Source: Asparagopsis taxiformis (lineage: Eukaryota > Rhodophyta > Florideophyceae > Bonnemaisoniales > Bonnemaisoniaceae). From it: 64,000 bases of DNA. Below the pieces are notes generated by a model. The model saw only the letters and a list, made by a program, of their open reading frames with translations, did not search any database and was not told the DNA's origin. Of this stretch, positions 1-11,759 are shown in pieces; positions within the stretch are counted from its first letter, which is position 1, and each line of letters starts with the position of its first letter. The stretch covers positions 16,290 to 80,289 of the forward strand of contig JALQPE010002362.1 in assembly GCA_030407315.1 (NCBI GenBank). The letters are read 5' to 3'. Position numbers and translations under genes: made by a program.

Positions 1-904
1 ACAGGAGTTCCCTCTTCATTACCACAGCAGGATTTTTCCTGTGGGCAGAATTCGGATGCAGTCATGCTTCGTGGAAAACCATGCAAGGGAGCACGTCTCA
101 GTTCTGCCCACCCTGCCTGTGCAGCTTCGCCCTCTGCTGCGTCTCGGGACTTTTCAAAGCCACAAGAAATAGCTTCTGGCTGTGTAGTACAAGCTTGCTA
201 CTCAGCTTCCCCGTCTTCTAGAATTCTACAGAAGACCTGTTCGCCTTCTTTTTGGGCTGTTACCACCGTGTTTGACCTGACTATTGATGGAAACATTGCT
301 TCACCTGGAAAACGTTTGCATACACGAATCTCACCAGGAAAACCTGTCTCCACCACACGCTATTGTTCTTCCAGTTATCAAGCAGAAGTCCTCCCCCACT
401 ACGTTTGCTCCGAACACCGATTCCGGCTCCTGGTTTCTCCCTCTCACTTCAGGGGTTCGTAAGGTTGGTCTCCTCCACAATTGTAGCCCTTCATTATGTT
501 CTGTGGAGCAAGGCACTTCGAATGGAGGAATTACGCATGGAGGTCCTTCGTTTATGGATGGTGGTTCCTTCTCTATCTTTGCAAGAGAAGATGGATATCC
601 GCCAAGGACTGCATAATACTCTAGGGTCTAGTACATAAGCTTCTCTACCATATTACTTCCCGTAAACAAACTTCCTCATATTGTAGCCTTTCCGTCACAT
701 ACATCCACCTTGACATTGGCCATACTTATGTCCCTTGTCCCAAAACTGTCAGACACTATGTTATATTTTATGTAACCATCTCTAATTCCTCGTCTATACC
801 CCATTCATGCTTCTTCCAGAGCTTATCCATTCCTTGAACTGCCTCAAGCCTGAACCAGCTTCCTCAGGGCGGAACGTACCACAATAAAATTAAAGGCAAA
901 TTAA
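1..904. other. no recognisable gene
   Basis: Three short overlapping plus-strand reading frames (64-462, 284-616, 363-638) compete here, and none shows a domain or a composition that favours it. The remainder is AT-rich and featureless. I see nothing that can be named. Confidence 0.5.
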
Positions 905-910
905 GTTTTT

Positions 911-1020
911 TTACTGCAGTAAAAACTGATCTACCAAATGCATCTTCCTAGATCACTTCTTACTGCAGTAAAAAGTGATCTACCAAATGCATCTTCCTAG
1001 ATCACTTTTTACTGCAGTAA
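911..1020. repeat. two 49-bp tandem units bounded by palindromes
   Basis: The perfect 12-nt palindrome TTACTGCAGTAA occurs at 911-922, 960-971 and 1009-1020, exactly 49 bp apart. Between palindromes each unit is itself an inverted repeat: AAAGTGATCTA pairs with TAGATCACTTT around a spacer containing ATGCAT. The array could fold as two adjacent hairpins. It may be a palindromic miniature element or a protein-binding array. Confidence 0.85.
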
Positions 1021-1106
1021 CTAGTCATTTTTTCTAATTTTTCATCATTGGCTCCTCAGCCTGCAATACACGTTTCCGCTCACAAGCGTGCAGCTGCACG
1101 CCAGCT

Positions 1107-1146
1107 GTAATGAAATAGAACACTACCTAGTGTTCTATTTCATTAC
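1107..1146. repeat. perfect 19-bp hairpin with 2-nt loop
   Basis: GTAATGAAATAGAACACTA is followed by CC and then by its exact reverse complement. Nineteen perfectly paired bases over a two-base loop are far beyond chance in 40 nt. No gene lies next to it. It could be a miniature element or a recent fold-back insertion. Confidence 0.9.
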
Positions 1147-1363
1147 GTGTCATGACGAGTCCATCTCGAGTCCATGACGTGTCCATGACGTGTTCATAGA
1201 TCATCGATGATTTGTTTCTGATTTGTCAGTACGAAAAGCGCGCGCTTTCTCACTACGCAAGTGAAATACGCGACCTCTGGGCTCACTCTGCAGCAGTATT
1301 TAAGCCTTGCGTCACGCCGGGCAACATCGCCAGCACCTGTCGCTCGGAGCACACCACCTACGC

Positions 1364-1428
1364 AGGATGGGGCGGCGGAGTGCAATCACATCCCTACGGA
1401 TGTGATTGTGCCCCGCCGCCTCCATCCT
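1364..1428. repeat. GC-rich imperfect inverted repeat, 65 nt
   Basis: AGGATGG and GGCGGCGG followed by CAATCACATCC pair with GGATGTGATTG, CCGCCGCC and CCATCCT around a four-base loop. The inner 11 bp are perfect and the outer arms carry small mismatches. It sits about 220 nt downstream of the hairpin at 1107-1146 with no gene between. Confidence 0.8.
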
Positions 1429-1614
1429 ACGATAAGGTTTTCCTGCTCATTTAGTCTTTTAGCCATTCCTCCCATTCTCTTTTTCTGCGGTTCTTCGTTG
1501 TTCTTCTGCTAACATACTTTTCTGCCTTTCCTACTTTCTGTTTCGTCTTTCTCCAGGGCTACTGTCATTACTACGTTTTCTCACTTCTAATCGAGCTTTT
1601 GGCATACCGTTTCC

Positions 1615-1829
1615 AGCACTAACCACTGTGTCATCCACTTCTTTCCATCTATGTGCCAGCAGAAGTTTCTGGGTTCTCTACAATCCGCTTACTCAAGCTC
1701 TGGCTCCACTATCAACGGTATGTTCTCTCGCTTCTAACCATGCTTCTAGCGTTGATGAAGTTACATTCCTAGCACTAACCATTGATTCATCTATTCTTTT
1801 CCTTCCAGGTGCCAACAGAAATTTCTGGC
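1615..1829. repeat. diverged direct repeat, 156-bp spacing
   Basis: A stretch beginning AGCACTAACCACTG at 1615 recurs at 1771 as AGCACTAACCATTG, and similarity continues for about 60 bp to a shared GTGCCA(G/A)CAGAA(G/A)TTTCTGG. This looks like an old tandem duplication in non-coding DNA. Confidence 0.7.
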
Positions 1830-2194
1830 TTCCCCTCATCTCTCTTTTCATGCCTATATGTATTTGTAGTTACTTTATGTAGAGCTAGTGTTTTGCCGTT
1901 TAGTATCTGCCATGGTGGCATAGTTCATAGTTCCGTAGTGCAGTGTACAGATGATCTTCATGTCGTTAAACTTTTGGCGTTAGCTGCCCATTTACCTATT
2001 CCATATCCACTACACTATATCGTAAATCTTGCGTACCCGCTACTGGCTGCAACCTAGTCTAATTCATTGTCCCTATGCCGATTTCCATTCTACCTAGATA
2101 TCGTTTCAGTCAGACCTATCCGTCCTGCAGTTTCTCCGCAAAAGTGCGATGTGCCGCCCGTTCTACCTTTCAGTTTCTACCCAGAGCGCCCACC

Positions 2195-2360
2195 GGTGCA
2201 ACCACTCTACCCAGTGGACATGGTCCACGCCCACTCGACGGTACAACCACTCTACCCAGTTGACATGGTCCACGCCCACCCGACGGTACAACTACTCTAC
2301 CCAGTGAACATGGTCCACGCCAACCCGACGGTACAACCACTACATCCAGTGGAAGTGAAC
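2195..2360 (+). repeat. 45-bp tandem repeat, about 3.6 copies
   Basis: Units start at 2195, 2240, 2285 and 2330. Each begins GGT(G/A)CAACCACTCTACCCAG and contains ACATGGTCCACGCC. The period is a multiple of three, so an open plus-strand frame (2067-2525) crosses it and reads a 15-residue repeat of the form VQPLYPVDMVHAHST. Whether that frame is translated is unknown, as it has no recognisable domain or signal peptide. Confidence 0.85.
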
Positions 2361-3007
2361 CGTACCCATTACAGTGCTCCACGGTGGAATAATACCAGTG
2401 TCACGAGCAGGTGTTATAATAGAATATATCCGGGCTTTACACAGTACTGTAGTTTGGAAACTAACCGCGCTTTGCCTTGGGCCGTACATGCCCAGTCAAT
2501 GGTCCCTTTCCAGATTATCGTTTGACCAGTTCCACAAGTCAGCTTGGTCACGTCCCATAAGCAAAAAGTCACCTACTCTGGAATTATTCCAATGAATACA
2601 ATAATCATACTTTGGTCACCGTCCATTCAGCGAGTGCTGCTTACGCCTGGTTTCAGACACCGGACCGTCACGGTGTGCCCATTATATTTTATAGTTTATT
2701 TCTACGAATCGCTCTGCACCTTCCACCACATATCGCAGTCACGGTGCACCCCATATCTAACTATACCCATATACAGTACTGGTTCCATTCCAACAGTCCG
2801 TGCCTGCGTGACTTGGCCCGTTCTAGTCAACCCGCCGTCCTGCTCATATATGGACGTGGTTCATTTCCATCCCTACGTGTCCTTCCGTACATGGTTCAGC
2901 CATCACCTCACGGCCACACCATAGTTCTGCTTGGTTCCTGCCTACTGTAAAACAAAATCGCCGTGCTGGTCTCAGCCCATGATTTTTTACATTTTTTTCG
3001 ATGGGCC
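2361..3007. other. no recognisable gene
   Basis: Only short overlapping frames of low plausibility occur between the tandem repeat and the copia fragment. I see no promoter, RNA gene or repeat that I can support. Confidence 0.45.
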
Positions 3008-3954
3008 TTATCCAAACGTTGGGGATGGGCGTTCCGCTAAAATATGGTGACTAGTTCTACTGTACAATACGGCATTTTCCATGGAATATTCTCTATTTTT
3101 GCTTATCCTGTGAGCAGGTGCGAGATGGTCATACGGGAGAAGTCGGAGGCGATGAGAGAAATCAGCTAAGCCTTCGGTGAAGATTTTGCATGCCTGCTTG
3201 CTGCCATACATATACCCGTTAGTTGGGTTACGTGATGGGGGAACTTGACGGAGCCATCAAACCGTTTGGGTTGGTGCAGGAAGATGTTTTTCTCTGCAGG
3301 AAAAAGTTCATGTAGAAATGCGGACTCGAGGTCCCAGTGGGAGGTGTGTAGATTGTTCGCAGCTGCTAGTGCCAATGCTGTTCTAATGGCATCCCTGCTG
3401 GCTAAAGGACTGGACAATTCATCGGGATCGTAGTGCAGTCCAGGAATTTGTCGGTCACCGCGAACTGTGCAGCGTACTTTGCGTATAGATTGGTTTCCGG
3501 TATTATCCTTTTTGAGTTTCAGAATGGTTTGAACGGAAAGGAGTTTGGTGTCTGTGGGAATTTCTGATTTGGGTACAAACGTGAGTACTCCTCTTTCTTC
3601 AAGACTATAAAGCTCAGAATTCCATGCCAATTCCCATGATTTGGAATCAGGTGCACGTTGAGCTTGTTTCAACGTTTTTGGTTCAGTGAAGATGAGCGGA
3701 TCTGTGGCAGTGTAAGCGGAAGTGTGGAACGAAGTGTGAACGGGATCATGAAGTGGCTCATAAATGGAAAAGTCAGCTGCTCTGCATCGTGAAACACGAT
3801 TGGTGGCACTGTCAAAGATGTGGTAGTGACGATAATCTGCACGTCCTATGTAGTGAACTAGTTTTGCGCGTGGTTCCAGTTTGTTGCGGGGAGCAGGATC
3901 GAGTACATGACCGGTAGTGCCAAATGGTAGGAGAGTTCGGACATCGGGGTGCAA
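3008..3954 (-). pseudogene. copia integrase C-terminus and truncated reverse transcriptase
   Basis: The minus-strand frame 3954-3166 carries the variable linker after integrase and then the RT start. It shows a charged LKLKKDNTGN followed by RCTVRGDRQ, matching the K...R..ARG box of copia RT, and WDLESAFLHE, matching the segment with the first catalytic Asp. A second frame at 3211-3008 continues with MYGSKQACKIFTEGL, the LYGLKQA box, after a one-base shift. The sequence stops before YVDD and RNase H, so the copy cannot make active enzyme. Confidence 0.85.
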
Positions 3955-4091
3955 TTATGGTAGAGAGCAATGGGTAGTTGACCGTGTGCGTTATGGGGTG
4001 TATGATTGTAGGGCGTCAGCTACTGCGATTGCAGCAAAACCCAAGGGGTTTGGCAGTCCACTGGATAGTAGTGAAGCGCGGGCAGTATCCA

Positions 4092-4652
4092 TTATTGTAC
4101 GATTGACTCGTTCAGCGAGTGAATTTTCTTGTGGTGTATGTGGTACGGAGGGATGAGTGTGAATGTTATGTGATTCGTAAAACTTTTGAGGTCTGTCGTG
4201 TGATACTCAAGAGCGTTTTCAACAGTGATGTGTGTAACACGGTGCAGTGTATGAGTTGCGGTTGAGTTGATGTGCTGCATGAGAAGTTGGCCGACTGTTG
4301 ACTTGGTCGGCATAGATTGAAGAGTGAGGTAGCGGCTGCCTTCGTCTAAGAAGGTGACAAAGAATCTCTTCTTGGTAAGGGAAACAGTAGGGAAGGGACC
4401 ACAGACATCGGTATGAATGTGTGTTCCTATTGGGGCAAGTCGTTTACGGCGTTTGAAGGGTGCAGCATGTTGCTTTCCCATTGCACAGCCAGAGCACGAG
4501 AATATTTTGGGAGGTGTGCGAAGTAGAGACCGTGGCATATTTGGAACAAGGCCGTTCTTAGCCATGTAATGTAATTTGGATGGATGGATATGATTGAGTT
4601 TTAAGTGCCAATCATGGTAATCCCGAATTGTCGAAGGTAGATCAGGTTTCAT
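4092..4652 (-). pseudogene. copia GAG-pre-integrase and integrase core fragment
   Basis: The frame begins with a zinc-binding module, WHLKLNHIHPSKL followed by CSGCAMGK, typical of the segment ahead of copia integrase. HTDVCGPFP and FLDEGSRY follow, corresponding to the first catalytic Asp region. The second catalytic Asp region reads ITVENALEY, where an acidic-Gly-x-Glu-Phe pattern is expected, so the active site is damaged. It joins the RT fragment on its left by a frameshift. Confidence 0.8.
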
Positions 4653-5043
4653 TCTGGTACGTGTGCGTGGTTGTGGGGCTGGTTTTGGTGTATGTGGTTT
4701 CTTTGAGATGATCTTCTTCAGAAAAGCTGCTGGCTGGCTTGGACGTGTAGACTTAGATTTTTGAAGTGGTCTTTTGGGTAATTTGGGTGCTTGTGCAGGT
4801 GGCTCATTTGTATTTCGCAGTTTTTTTTGGTTTTAGGGTGGAGGTGGAGGGAAAAGCTCGTGCTGCATGAGTGAGTGTGGGTTTAGTTTTGATAGTAGAA
4901 GAATGGGATCGGCGGTTAGGGCGTCTCTTGTGTTTGAGATTGTTGGGAAATCGTTTGGGAATGATAATATGAAATAATCCATCCTTTGTTTTTGGGTGCG
5001 GAGATGACTATGTCGGAGTTTGGTGGAGGTGTGGATCGTTTCT

Positions 5044-5403
5044 TTACGTAAGCGTGATCTTTTTGAAAGAGTACATCATGGGTATTGGCAATTGGCCGGC
5101 GGAAAGGAGATTGTTAGCCAGTGTCGGTGTGACTACAACATCATGGGGTGGTAATGTAGTGGATGGATTGATGGGGACTTCGGTATTTCCATGGTGTGTA
5201 ATTTTTGCCGGATGCCCATCGGCACACAACGTATCCGAGACAGTCATAGAGACGCCTGGTATTGGATGAGTTAGATGAGTCTTGTTGGCGCCAGAGTCTA
5301 AGATGTAAGACGAGTGAGGTGATGGACGTACATCGGAATCCGACATGATTGTGGAAGGATGAATGTCAGAGAATGAGTCTTGGATTTTGTAGTGCAATAC
5401 CAC
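5044..5403 (-). pseudogene. copia retropepsin fragment
   Basis: YILDSGANKTHL contains the DSGA active-site triad of copia aspartic protease, and NNLLSAGQL matches the conserved LLS(V/I)GQL segment that follows it in copia polyproteins. The upstream part of the polyprotein is separated by about 2 kb of foreign sequence. The region between this fragment and the integrase (about 4650-5040) no longer has a long open frame. Confidence 0.8.
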
Positions 5404-7360
5404 TTGGCGAAGCGCTTACAGCTAGGTGTTTCACCTCCAATTTTGGGCACTTTACCCAATTCTTTTATTTCGAAACTATTTTGAACTATCTATTCTAACA
5501 GCAGTGCAATCACTGAACACGTGGCACGTGACACCAGTGATACACTGAACTATACACTACAGCTAACATTTTACACTGTATTTACAGTGTGCCAGCGCCG
5601 CCGGCGCACCCGTCACTTAGGGTTTTCGACCACCCTACTGTATCAGTATTTAGCCTACCTATTGGACACCAACCACAAGGACAATTAGGGCTACAAGCCA
5701 CATATAATTTAGAATTTAACTAGAGGCGAACCGCCATGTCCTTTGATTGTAAAAGCTAGCCGGAAGCTCGGTGTCCAATCTACCCCCAGGGTGCGTTTTG
5801 CCTACTGATTCATGTAGCAGGTAGAAAATCCGCTAGAGCGGCAAACCACCCGACAGGTGTCCCGAGCCTCGGTAGAGGAAGTGGTAGAGCAGATGAACCT
5901 TATAGTATACCCAGCGGGTTGTCTCGTATGAGAGAAGGGATCGCTACCGGAGGGGGTTGTGCGATTATAGCGCTCACGCGAGGTGCGTATTAATGGAGCA
6001 AGATGACGTAATCCGTCGAGCTGTTGGCTAACCCTAAGGTTTTCCCGGAGAGGGGTTGAACAATAGGTATGCGAACACTGTTCCTGTGGGTCGTAATTCC
6101 ACTTGAGTTTACGTTACTCTAGAACCGTGCCTACTGGCTAGTCCAGTGGCAGTTTTATACTAAGTCTACTGTAAGCTAGGGTTAGTGGTTAGGAATAAAT
6201 ATCCAGTTAGTGACCAATCAGAACCCAATTACTGGCGCTCGCCTACCCGCGAGGTTATTGCCAGTTAGGCTTACATTATAATGTACAGCTGGTTAGCTTA
6301 AGTTAGAAATTTGTCCCTTGTGGGGTCTTGGCCGGGGCCGATAGGCCCGAATAGGGTGTCTACAGCCTTGCGCTTGTCCTAATTACAGGAAACACGCCCA
6401 GTTGGCTGGTGCCTTGTGATTGGCACATCCCTTAAGTGGGCACCCAATAGGGAAGCGACACGACTCTTGTTGAGAGGACCGCCAGGCGGTATGACAATTC
6501 AGTGTGATTCTCCCTTGGCAATGGTGCTTGGCACTCTTCCGGTGTCCCTTTTCGCTGAATCAGCTTCTCAATGTCGGGACGCTGTATCAGCATTGCCCCT
6601 ACCACGCGTCACCGGTGGTGCGCGTGCCCCTCAATCAGGTATCTTCGGCCGCCTGGTGCCCATCCGGAGGTATGGTTGCGAGCCACTCCCAACTTGCGTT
6701 TCGCAGTCTCATTGCAGCCTGCTTCGACTTTGGCTATAGTGTCTGGCCTGCTTCTGGAACTCATTCCCCGCTGTATCAGCTTTCTGTCCTGGCCGTCGTG
6801 CTAGTTCAGCAACCCCCCCCCCCGCCGACCAATCGGAATTGGTTATTGATGTGCTCCCAACTATCGTTTTTCAGTCTCATGGAAGCCTGCTTCTTCTTTG
6901 GCTATAGCGCGGACCGCGCCGACACTGGTCACTCAACTGATTCAGTCTGTGACTGGTTACTCTGCTGGATCAGCTTTCCTTTCCCCGATACCACGCGTCA
7001 CCGGTGGTGCGCGTGCCCTTCGATCAGGTATCTTCGGGTGCCTGGTGCCCGGCTCTTGAGCCACTGCCCCTCTCCCTCTGTACCAGCGTATCTCTGTATG
7101 TATCGCTGTACCAGCGGCCGCCCTACTCTCCAGGGCTCCCCTTCTTCTTCCCTTTTTGCTTCTTATACAAGTCACTCATCCCTTTTGTGCCTGGTGTTCT
7201 CCCTTCTTCCCTGTTAGGGTTGGTGAACCACCATCCTTTTGGTGCACCACCATGACTCACCATGTTACCACAGGATTCTAGACGGATCGTCTGTGTGGCC
7301 TTACAACTCACACTAAGTCAGGCGATTCGCCTTTGCTCTTCCACACTCAACCCGAGCCTG
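5404..7360. other. non-coding DNA separating copia gag from protease
   Basis: No reading frame here resembles a protein domain. The right half holds decayed duplications, listed separately. The left half carries several GGTTAG/TTAGGG-like short motifs but no array. Because gag and protease of one element lie on either side, this is best read as an insertion, perhaps a solo LTR or satellite-like unit. I could not define its ends or a target duplication. Confidence 0.5.
6600..7049. repeat. diverged direct repeats of about 60 and 55 bp
   Basis: A block starting TACCACGCGTCACCGGTGGT at 6600-6660 recurs at 6989-7049 with about five changes. A second block at 6685-6739 (CTCCCAACTTGCGTTTC to GGCTATAG) recurs at 6853-6908. 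Spacings are about 389 and 168 bp, so this is not a simple tandem array but overlapping duplications in non-coding DNA. Confidence 0.8.
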
Positions 7361-7361
7361 A

Positions 7362-8438
7362 CTACCGAGACAGGAGGGCTCGAACACCTCGCGGTGGCTC
7401 GCCGATTCGGCTTACAGCCAAGGCTGCCCGTTGTCGAATCGACCAAGCCATTTCAGTACAGATTTCTTGTGTATCCGTGTGGTTGGCACGGGAGGGTGGT
7501 TTGGGATTGTTTGAGTGGTTGGATCTCATATATGTTTTGTGCATTTTGCAGTATGCTGTGTCATGCGATCTCAAGCCATGGAATTTGCACCAGCGGCCAC
7601 GATGTCCTTTTGGCGTGGAATGTTGTTATCTGGATGGAATACATGCGAGGATGTGTAAGTGTGGTATGGTTGGAAATTTCGACGGGGGGAAACTTGCGGA
7701 AACCATGATTAGGGGGTGACATAGTAGTGTTGTGATTGGAGGAGGGTTTGTGGGAGCGTATGCGGATATGGTCAAGTTTGAGCATCATCGTGATGACATG
7801 ATCCAGTGATAGTGGCTTTTTTGGGTAAATATCACCGTGTGTGCTGATGTTTTGTAAGAACGAAGTCCATTCTGTATGATTCTCGAGTCCTTCAAGGAGA
7901 AATTGGATCGTGGTGGTATCTTGTTCTATTTCAGGATAGGAAGAGCGTATCATCACCGTGCGTAGGTGTCTGTTTTCTCAATATAGTTTGATATTGGGAT
8001 TGAAGGGTTCCATTGTATCTCACGTGCACGGCGTCGAAGGTTTTCAGGTTTGTTTTCAGGACTTACAGCGGTGATTTTGGAATGAATCTTGGCGTATAAT
8101 ATGTGGATGGGACCACTGAGTTCGGAATCTGTGAATTGTTGTATGATGTCAGGAGAAATGGAGGATAGTACCAGTAGCTGTGCTTGTGCATGTTTTGTCT
8201 CATGTGCCTCGTTAGTTGCCGCATCCGAAGAGCGTGGAGCTGCACTAGTGAGGTACGGAAAAACTCCTTGACTTTTTGCAAAGTGTTCCATAGTGATTTT
8301 CCATGGGATGAAGTTGTCTGCTGTGAGAGCAGGAATTTCAAATTGATGTTTTATAGGGACTGGCATTGGGAGGGGTGTAGGTTGAGGAGAACTGAAGTTG
8401 GCCATCGCAGAGTGATTCACTGTGAAAGTGGAGTGCAA
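7362..8438 (-). pseudogene. copia gag with zinc knuckle, frameshifted
   Basis: From an ATG at 8438 the frame runs through a gag-type helical region (FEIPALTADNFIPWKITMEH resembles the L.G.NF..W opening of copia gag) to 7953. It then continues in a second frame (7956-7561) and a third (7574-7362). The junction of the last two frames contains WCKFHGLRSHDTAYC, a CX2HX4HX4C variant knuckle common in copia gag proteins. At least two single-base shifts disrupt it. Confidence 0.8.
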
Positions 8439-8439
8439 T

Positions 8440-8818
8440 ACGGGTAGTGTGAGTCTGAGAAGTGTACGCTGTCGCCGTAAAATGGAGGCACATTTTTTTA
8501 GAACGTGTCGCCGTAAGAAGGAGGCGAGTTTGATTGGAGATCAGGCGGAAAGTTGTGGAAGGATGGCGGGTTGCAGTGGAAAGAGTCTGGGCTCATAACC
8601 TGTGAAAGAACTCAGGTTCCTTGCCTTGTTTATTGTTTCACTGGTTCGCCGGCAGAACTTAAATATGTATTGACTACTGTAAATGGTGTAAGTTATTCGT
8701 CAATATTTGCCTTTTTCGAATTGGCCACGTATACTACAATAAAATATATTTCAATATTTAAGATCTAGAATGAGCGACGTGCATGGCTTACAGGTGTGTT
8801 ACCGCACGCCCCAGTAGA
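8440..8818. other. upstream flank of copia gag, possible LTR remnant
   Basis: AT-rich DNA just upstream (on the minus strand) of gag would be the 5' LTR or leader position. I could not find a second copy near the other end of the element, so an LTR is not demonstrated. Confidence 0.3.
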
Positions 8819-9053
8819 CCTAGTGTCTATCGGACAAGCAAATTTCCTCATATGAGGCCGAGAAAATTGGCCTAAAATTACGAAAAAACAGCCTTTGTTC
8901 TGGCGGTTCAACTTCAAAAAAAATTTTGCAACTTTTTTGCCTTTAATTGTGTTCAGGAAGCCATAAAGATAGAAGAACCGATGATGTGATCTAGTGTCTA
9001 TCGGACATTAAAATTTCCTCATATGAGGTCAACCCTGGCCTCATATGAGGCAG
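8819..9053. repeat. left terminal inverted repeats of piggyBac-like element
   Basis: The outer copy at 8820 and the inner copy at 8991 both read CTAGTGTCTATCGGACA and are followed by CCTCATATGAGG motifs near 8847, 9018 and 9039. These palindromes are candidate transposase-binding sites, as they recur in mirror position at the right end. Confidence 0.85.
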
Positions 9054-9505
9054 AAAAAAAATCTACTAGAAATTATTAGAATTTAGCATTCCCTCTTTAT
9101 ATCGCTTTTATAAAACTTCTAACGCAAGCATTGCATTGTATAAAGCATTGCTTGCCTTTCGGACACATGTCCTCATATGGCTGAGTGGTTGGCACCTCTC
9201 GGGAAAGCCAGAGGGCGGAGGTTCGACTCCTCGCTGAGTTGCTTGGGCAGCTCGAAAATTCTCTTCGGAGAACTCGCCGATTCTTAGTTGCAACTTCTGC
9301 TTTAGGATGCTTACGCGCCCACTTGAACATGAGACAGTATAAGGTGACATTTCATAAAGGGGAATTCCGCCATAAGCAGAAGTTTACTGAGCAAGTCGAG
9401 AACGCCAGTCAGAATCGGAGGGGGCTAAAGGAGTATCTCATTTTTCTATTTTGGATATCAATGCGTGACTAAAGGGCGTTTAAAGCACCCATAGAGAGAG
9501 CATAC

Positions 9506-11518
9506 TTAGTAAAAAGGACCTTCGTAGGAAAGATCGTGACACATCTCGACATGCTTTTTAAAGCAATCACGACCTGTCTGATGGTGACAGATAAAGACAT
9601 CCTTTCGGTATAGTCGTTTGCAAGTGGAGCATACGAACTTCGACTTCTTCGTTCCCTTGCAAATATCGCAACGACCTTGATAGATAGCATTGCTATCCCT
9701 ACCATTGGAAGTCCTGCGAGTGCGAGTAGTCGGCGTCAAATGAGTTCCAATGCCACTACCGCTCTCCATCTCTTCCACATCAGGTGCATCTGATTGTCGC
9801 TGACGTAATCCAATTGCATCCATGGAGTTGTCAATCAGTCCTTCAGCCAATTGGGTATAGAACTGATGAGTGTCATCCTGCCCCTGTTATGCATGGCTCC
9901 ACAGTACAGCTTCCAGGCATCCACGACGCATATGGCCAAAAGTGACGTGTTGACACGTGCCGACCATTCTTTGACCTCAAATTTCTTCTCCAGCATAAGG
10001 TCATCTTGGCGACATCGGTTGTGACGGTCAACCTGCGAACACGTCGCATAATATGTTTCACATACTTGCGGGATCTGAATGTCAATTTCCTCCTTCCATG
10101 TCCTGCCATTCCTGCTTCGATAACGCTCTCGGAATATTGGCGTCCCAGGCTGAGTAGTACCGGCTGTACTAATAAAGTACCTTCTGTCACGGTCGATCCA
10201 CATCACTGCCATCAGATCCGGACCATCTCTATCTTTAGCAACCATAGACACGTGTTCACCCTTTCCAGTGACTTCCAAGTGGGACAAATGCTGGAGCGGG
10301 TATCCCTTTGTAGCATTCTTGACTACACCAGTGAAACGTAGCCCATGCTTGAAGAGTATTTCTGCCGTTTCAACAGAGGAAAAGTATGAATCGGCACACA
10401 CGAGGCGATGAGTATAAAACCATGGTTCGACGAGCCTTAATGTGACGGCAGCACCATGCGTCGTTTCGGACTCGAATGCTTTTCCACGTGTCTCCTCAGC
10501 TGATATCACAACATCCATCCTGAGAATGATGCCACTATTGCCACATGATGCAGTTTTCAGCTCACATCCATTCTCAGGCTTACGGTCCATCGCGACGTAA
10601 TGTGGGAGTCCGATGTCGATCCAGTCACCTCCCAGACCATACCACATTGACATACTCTCATCCACACATATAGAATCTGAAGGGAATACCTGAGAGCTTC
10701 TGTGGTCATTGATGGCGGTGATAAACTCAAATATGACACCCCACCGGTTAGTTTCGTCACGAACCTTGGAGTATGTCACGTATTGCCTCAGCTCTTCAAC
10801 CGTTTGCGTGACATGATGTGCCCGAGCATTGGTGTGGGGATGTATTTAGTCCCGGATTGACTACTCCAGAGAGAGCGCCTACCACTGAACTCAAATCGTG
10901 ACATGAGTACAATGACTCCAAAATACTTCAAAATCTCTCCCAGCGAGGTCGATTTGAGATTCCGCTTTCCAGCTCGTAATTGGAGTATGACACGATAGTA
11001 CTTAAAAATCCCATCGGAAACATCCACTGTAAATAGTCATATGGTGTCATATCTGATGGACCGTGCCCCTCAGATATTATCTCATCCAATGGCCCAATCA
11101 CCTCCACGACCGATTGGGGCGCCAACCATTCATTGCATAGATACATCAGATACAATCCATTCCACGTCATTGCATATGACAACCGGCTCATCGGTGACCC
11201 AGTGTCACATGGCTGAGTATTAACACTCGTACTCAAGTCACGCTCTTGCGGCGTGACTGCATCTGATTTTTCGGCCTCATTCCCGTCACTCCCGGTGTCT
11301 TGAGCTTGATCCCCTCCTTCGGTCACACGGTCTTCTTCATCACCTGCAGGTGCCTTCACACTGCAGAGACGCAGGGATGTCACCTTGTTACCATCGGCCA
11401 GCTCCCACTCAGCCTCGATAGATGTCATCATTCGCTTGTTGCCTCTCTCCTTAATGACTCGAATGACAGTTCCGGATATCATCTTTGTCTTCCATCGGCG
11501 CCATACATCCTGCGACAT
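9506..11518 (-). pseudogene. piggyBac-like transposase (DDE_Tnp_1_7), frameshifted
   Basis: Starting at an ATG at 11518, the protein is readable through four frames to 9506. The N-terminal 190 residues are charged. The catalytic core (10779-9835) shows VDESMSMWYG, VCADSYFSS and QVDRHNRCR, placed like the three catalytic Asp of piggyBac transposases (established for the family; correspondence inferred here). The C-terminus (9850-9506) holds CDICKGTKKSKFVCSTC and ICHHQTGRDC, the cysteine-rich zinc domain that binds the ends. Single-base shifts near 11000, 10800 and 9840 break it. It would cut and paste the surrounding element if restored by errors in the assembly. Confidence 0.85.
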
Positions 11519-11759
11519 TGGAGATAGATCTCAGTTGTCTGGCAGGGGCGAGAACCCTGTTTCCGACAACTTGGCGACAATCAACTGGTTTCACCATTTT
11601 TTGTGATTTCAGGATCGAGATTGAGTTGACGTAGTTTGCTGATGGAAGGATTAAAATTTCAGCATTCACTCTGCCCTGCCATATCATTAATCTCGCCGGC
11701 GAGTCTTCTAGTGGTAAAATTGGAGCTATTCGTTTATTTTTTCAATTTAAACTACAGTG

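Larger units (their letters stand above)
3008..8438 (-). mobile_element. degenerate Ty1/copia retrotransposon, interrupted
   Basis: Reading the minus strand from 8438 leftwards gives gag, a zinc knuckle, a gap of about 2 kb, then retropepsin, GAG-pre-integrase, integrase and the start of reverse transcriptase, in canonical Ty1/copia order. The RT is cut off before the YVDD box. Several frameshifts break every domain. No terminal repeats were found, and the left end near 3008 looks truncated. The gap at roughly 5404-7360 contains no retroelement coding and probably represents a later insertion. Confidence 0.85.

Noticed and set aside
6504..7217. 237-codon plus-strand frame
   Set aside because: It crosses non-coding direct repeats, has erratic Cys/Ser/Pro-rich composition and no similarity to anything recognisable.
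7350..7450. second tRNA-like B box (TGTTCGAGCCC) on the minus strand
   Set aside because: No acceptor or T-stem pairing could be made, and the region is mostly decayed copia gag.
9171..9243. tRNA-like sequence with A box TGGCTGAGTGGTTGG and B box GGTTCGACTCC at correct spacing
   Set aside because: The acceptor arms (CCTCATA and CTGAGTT) do not pair, the anticodon loop would have 10 nt, and the T stem has a mismatch. At best it is a tRNA-derived relic inside the piggyBac-like element.
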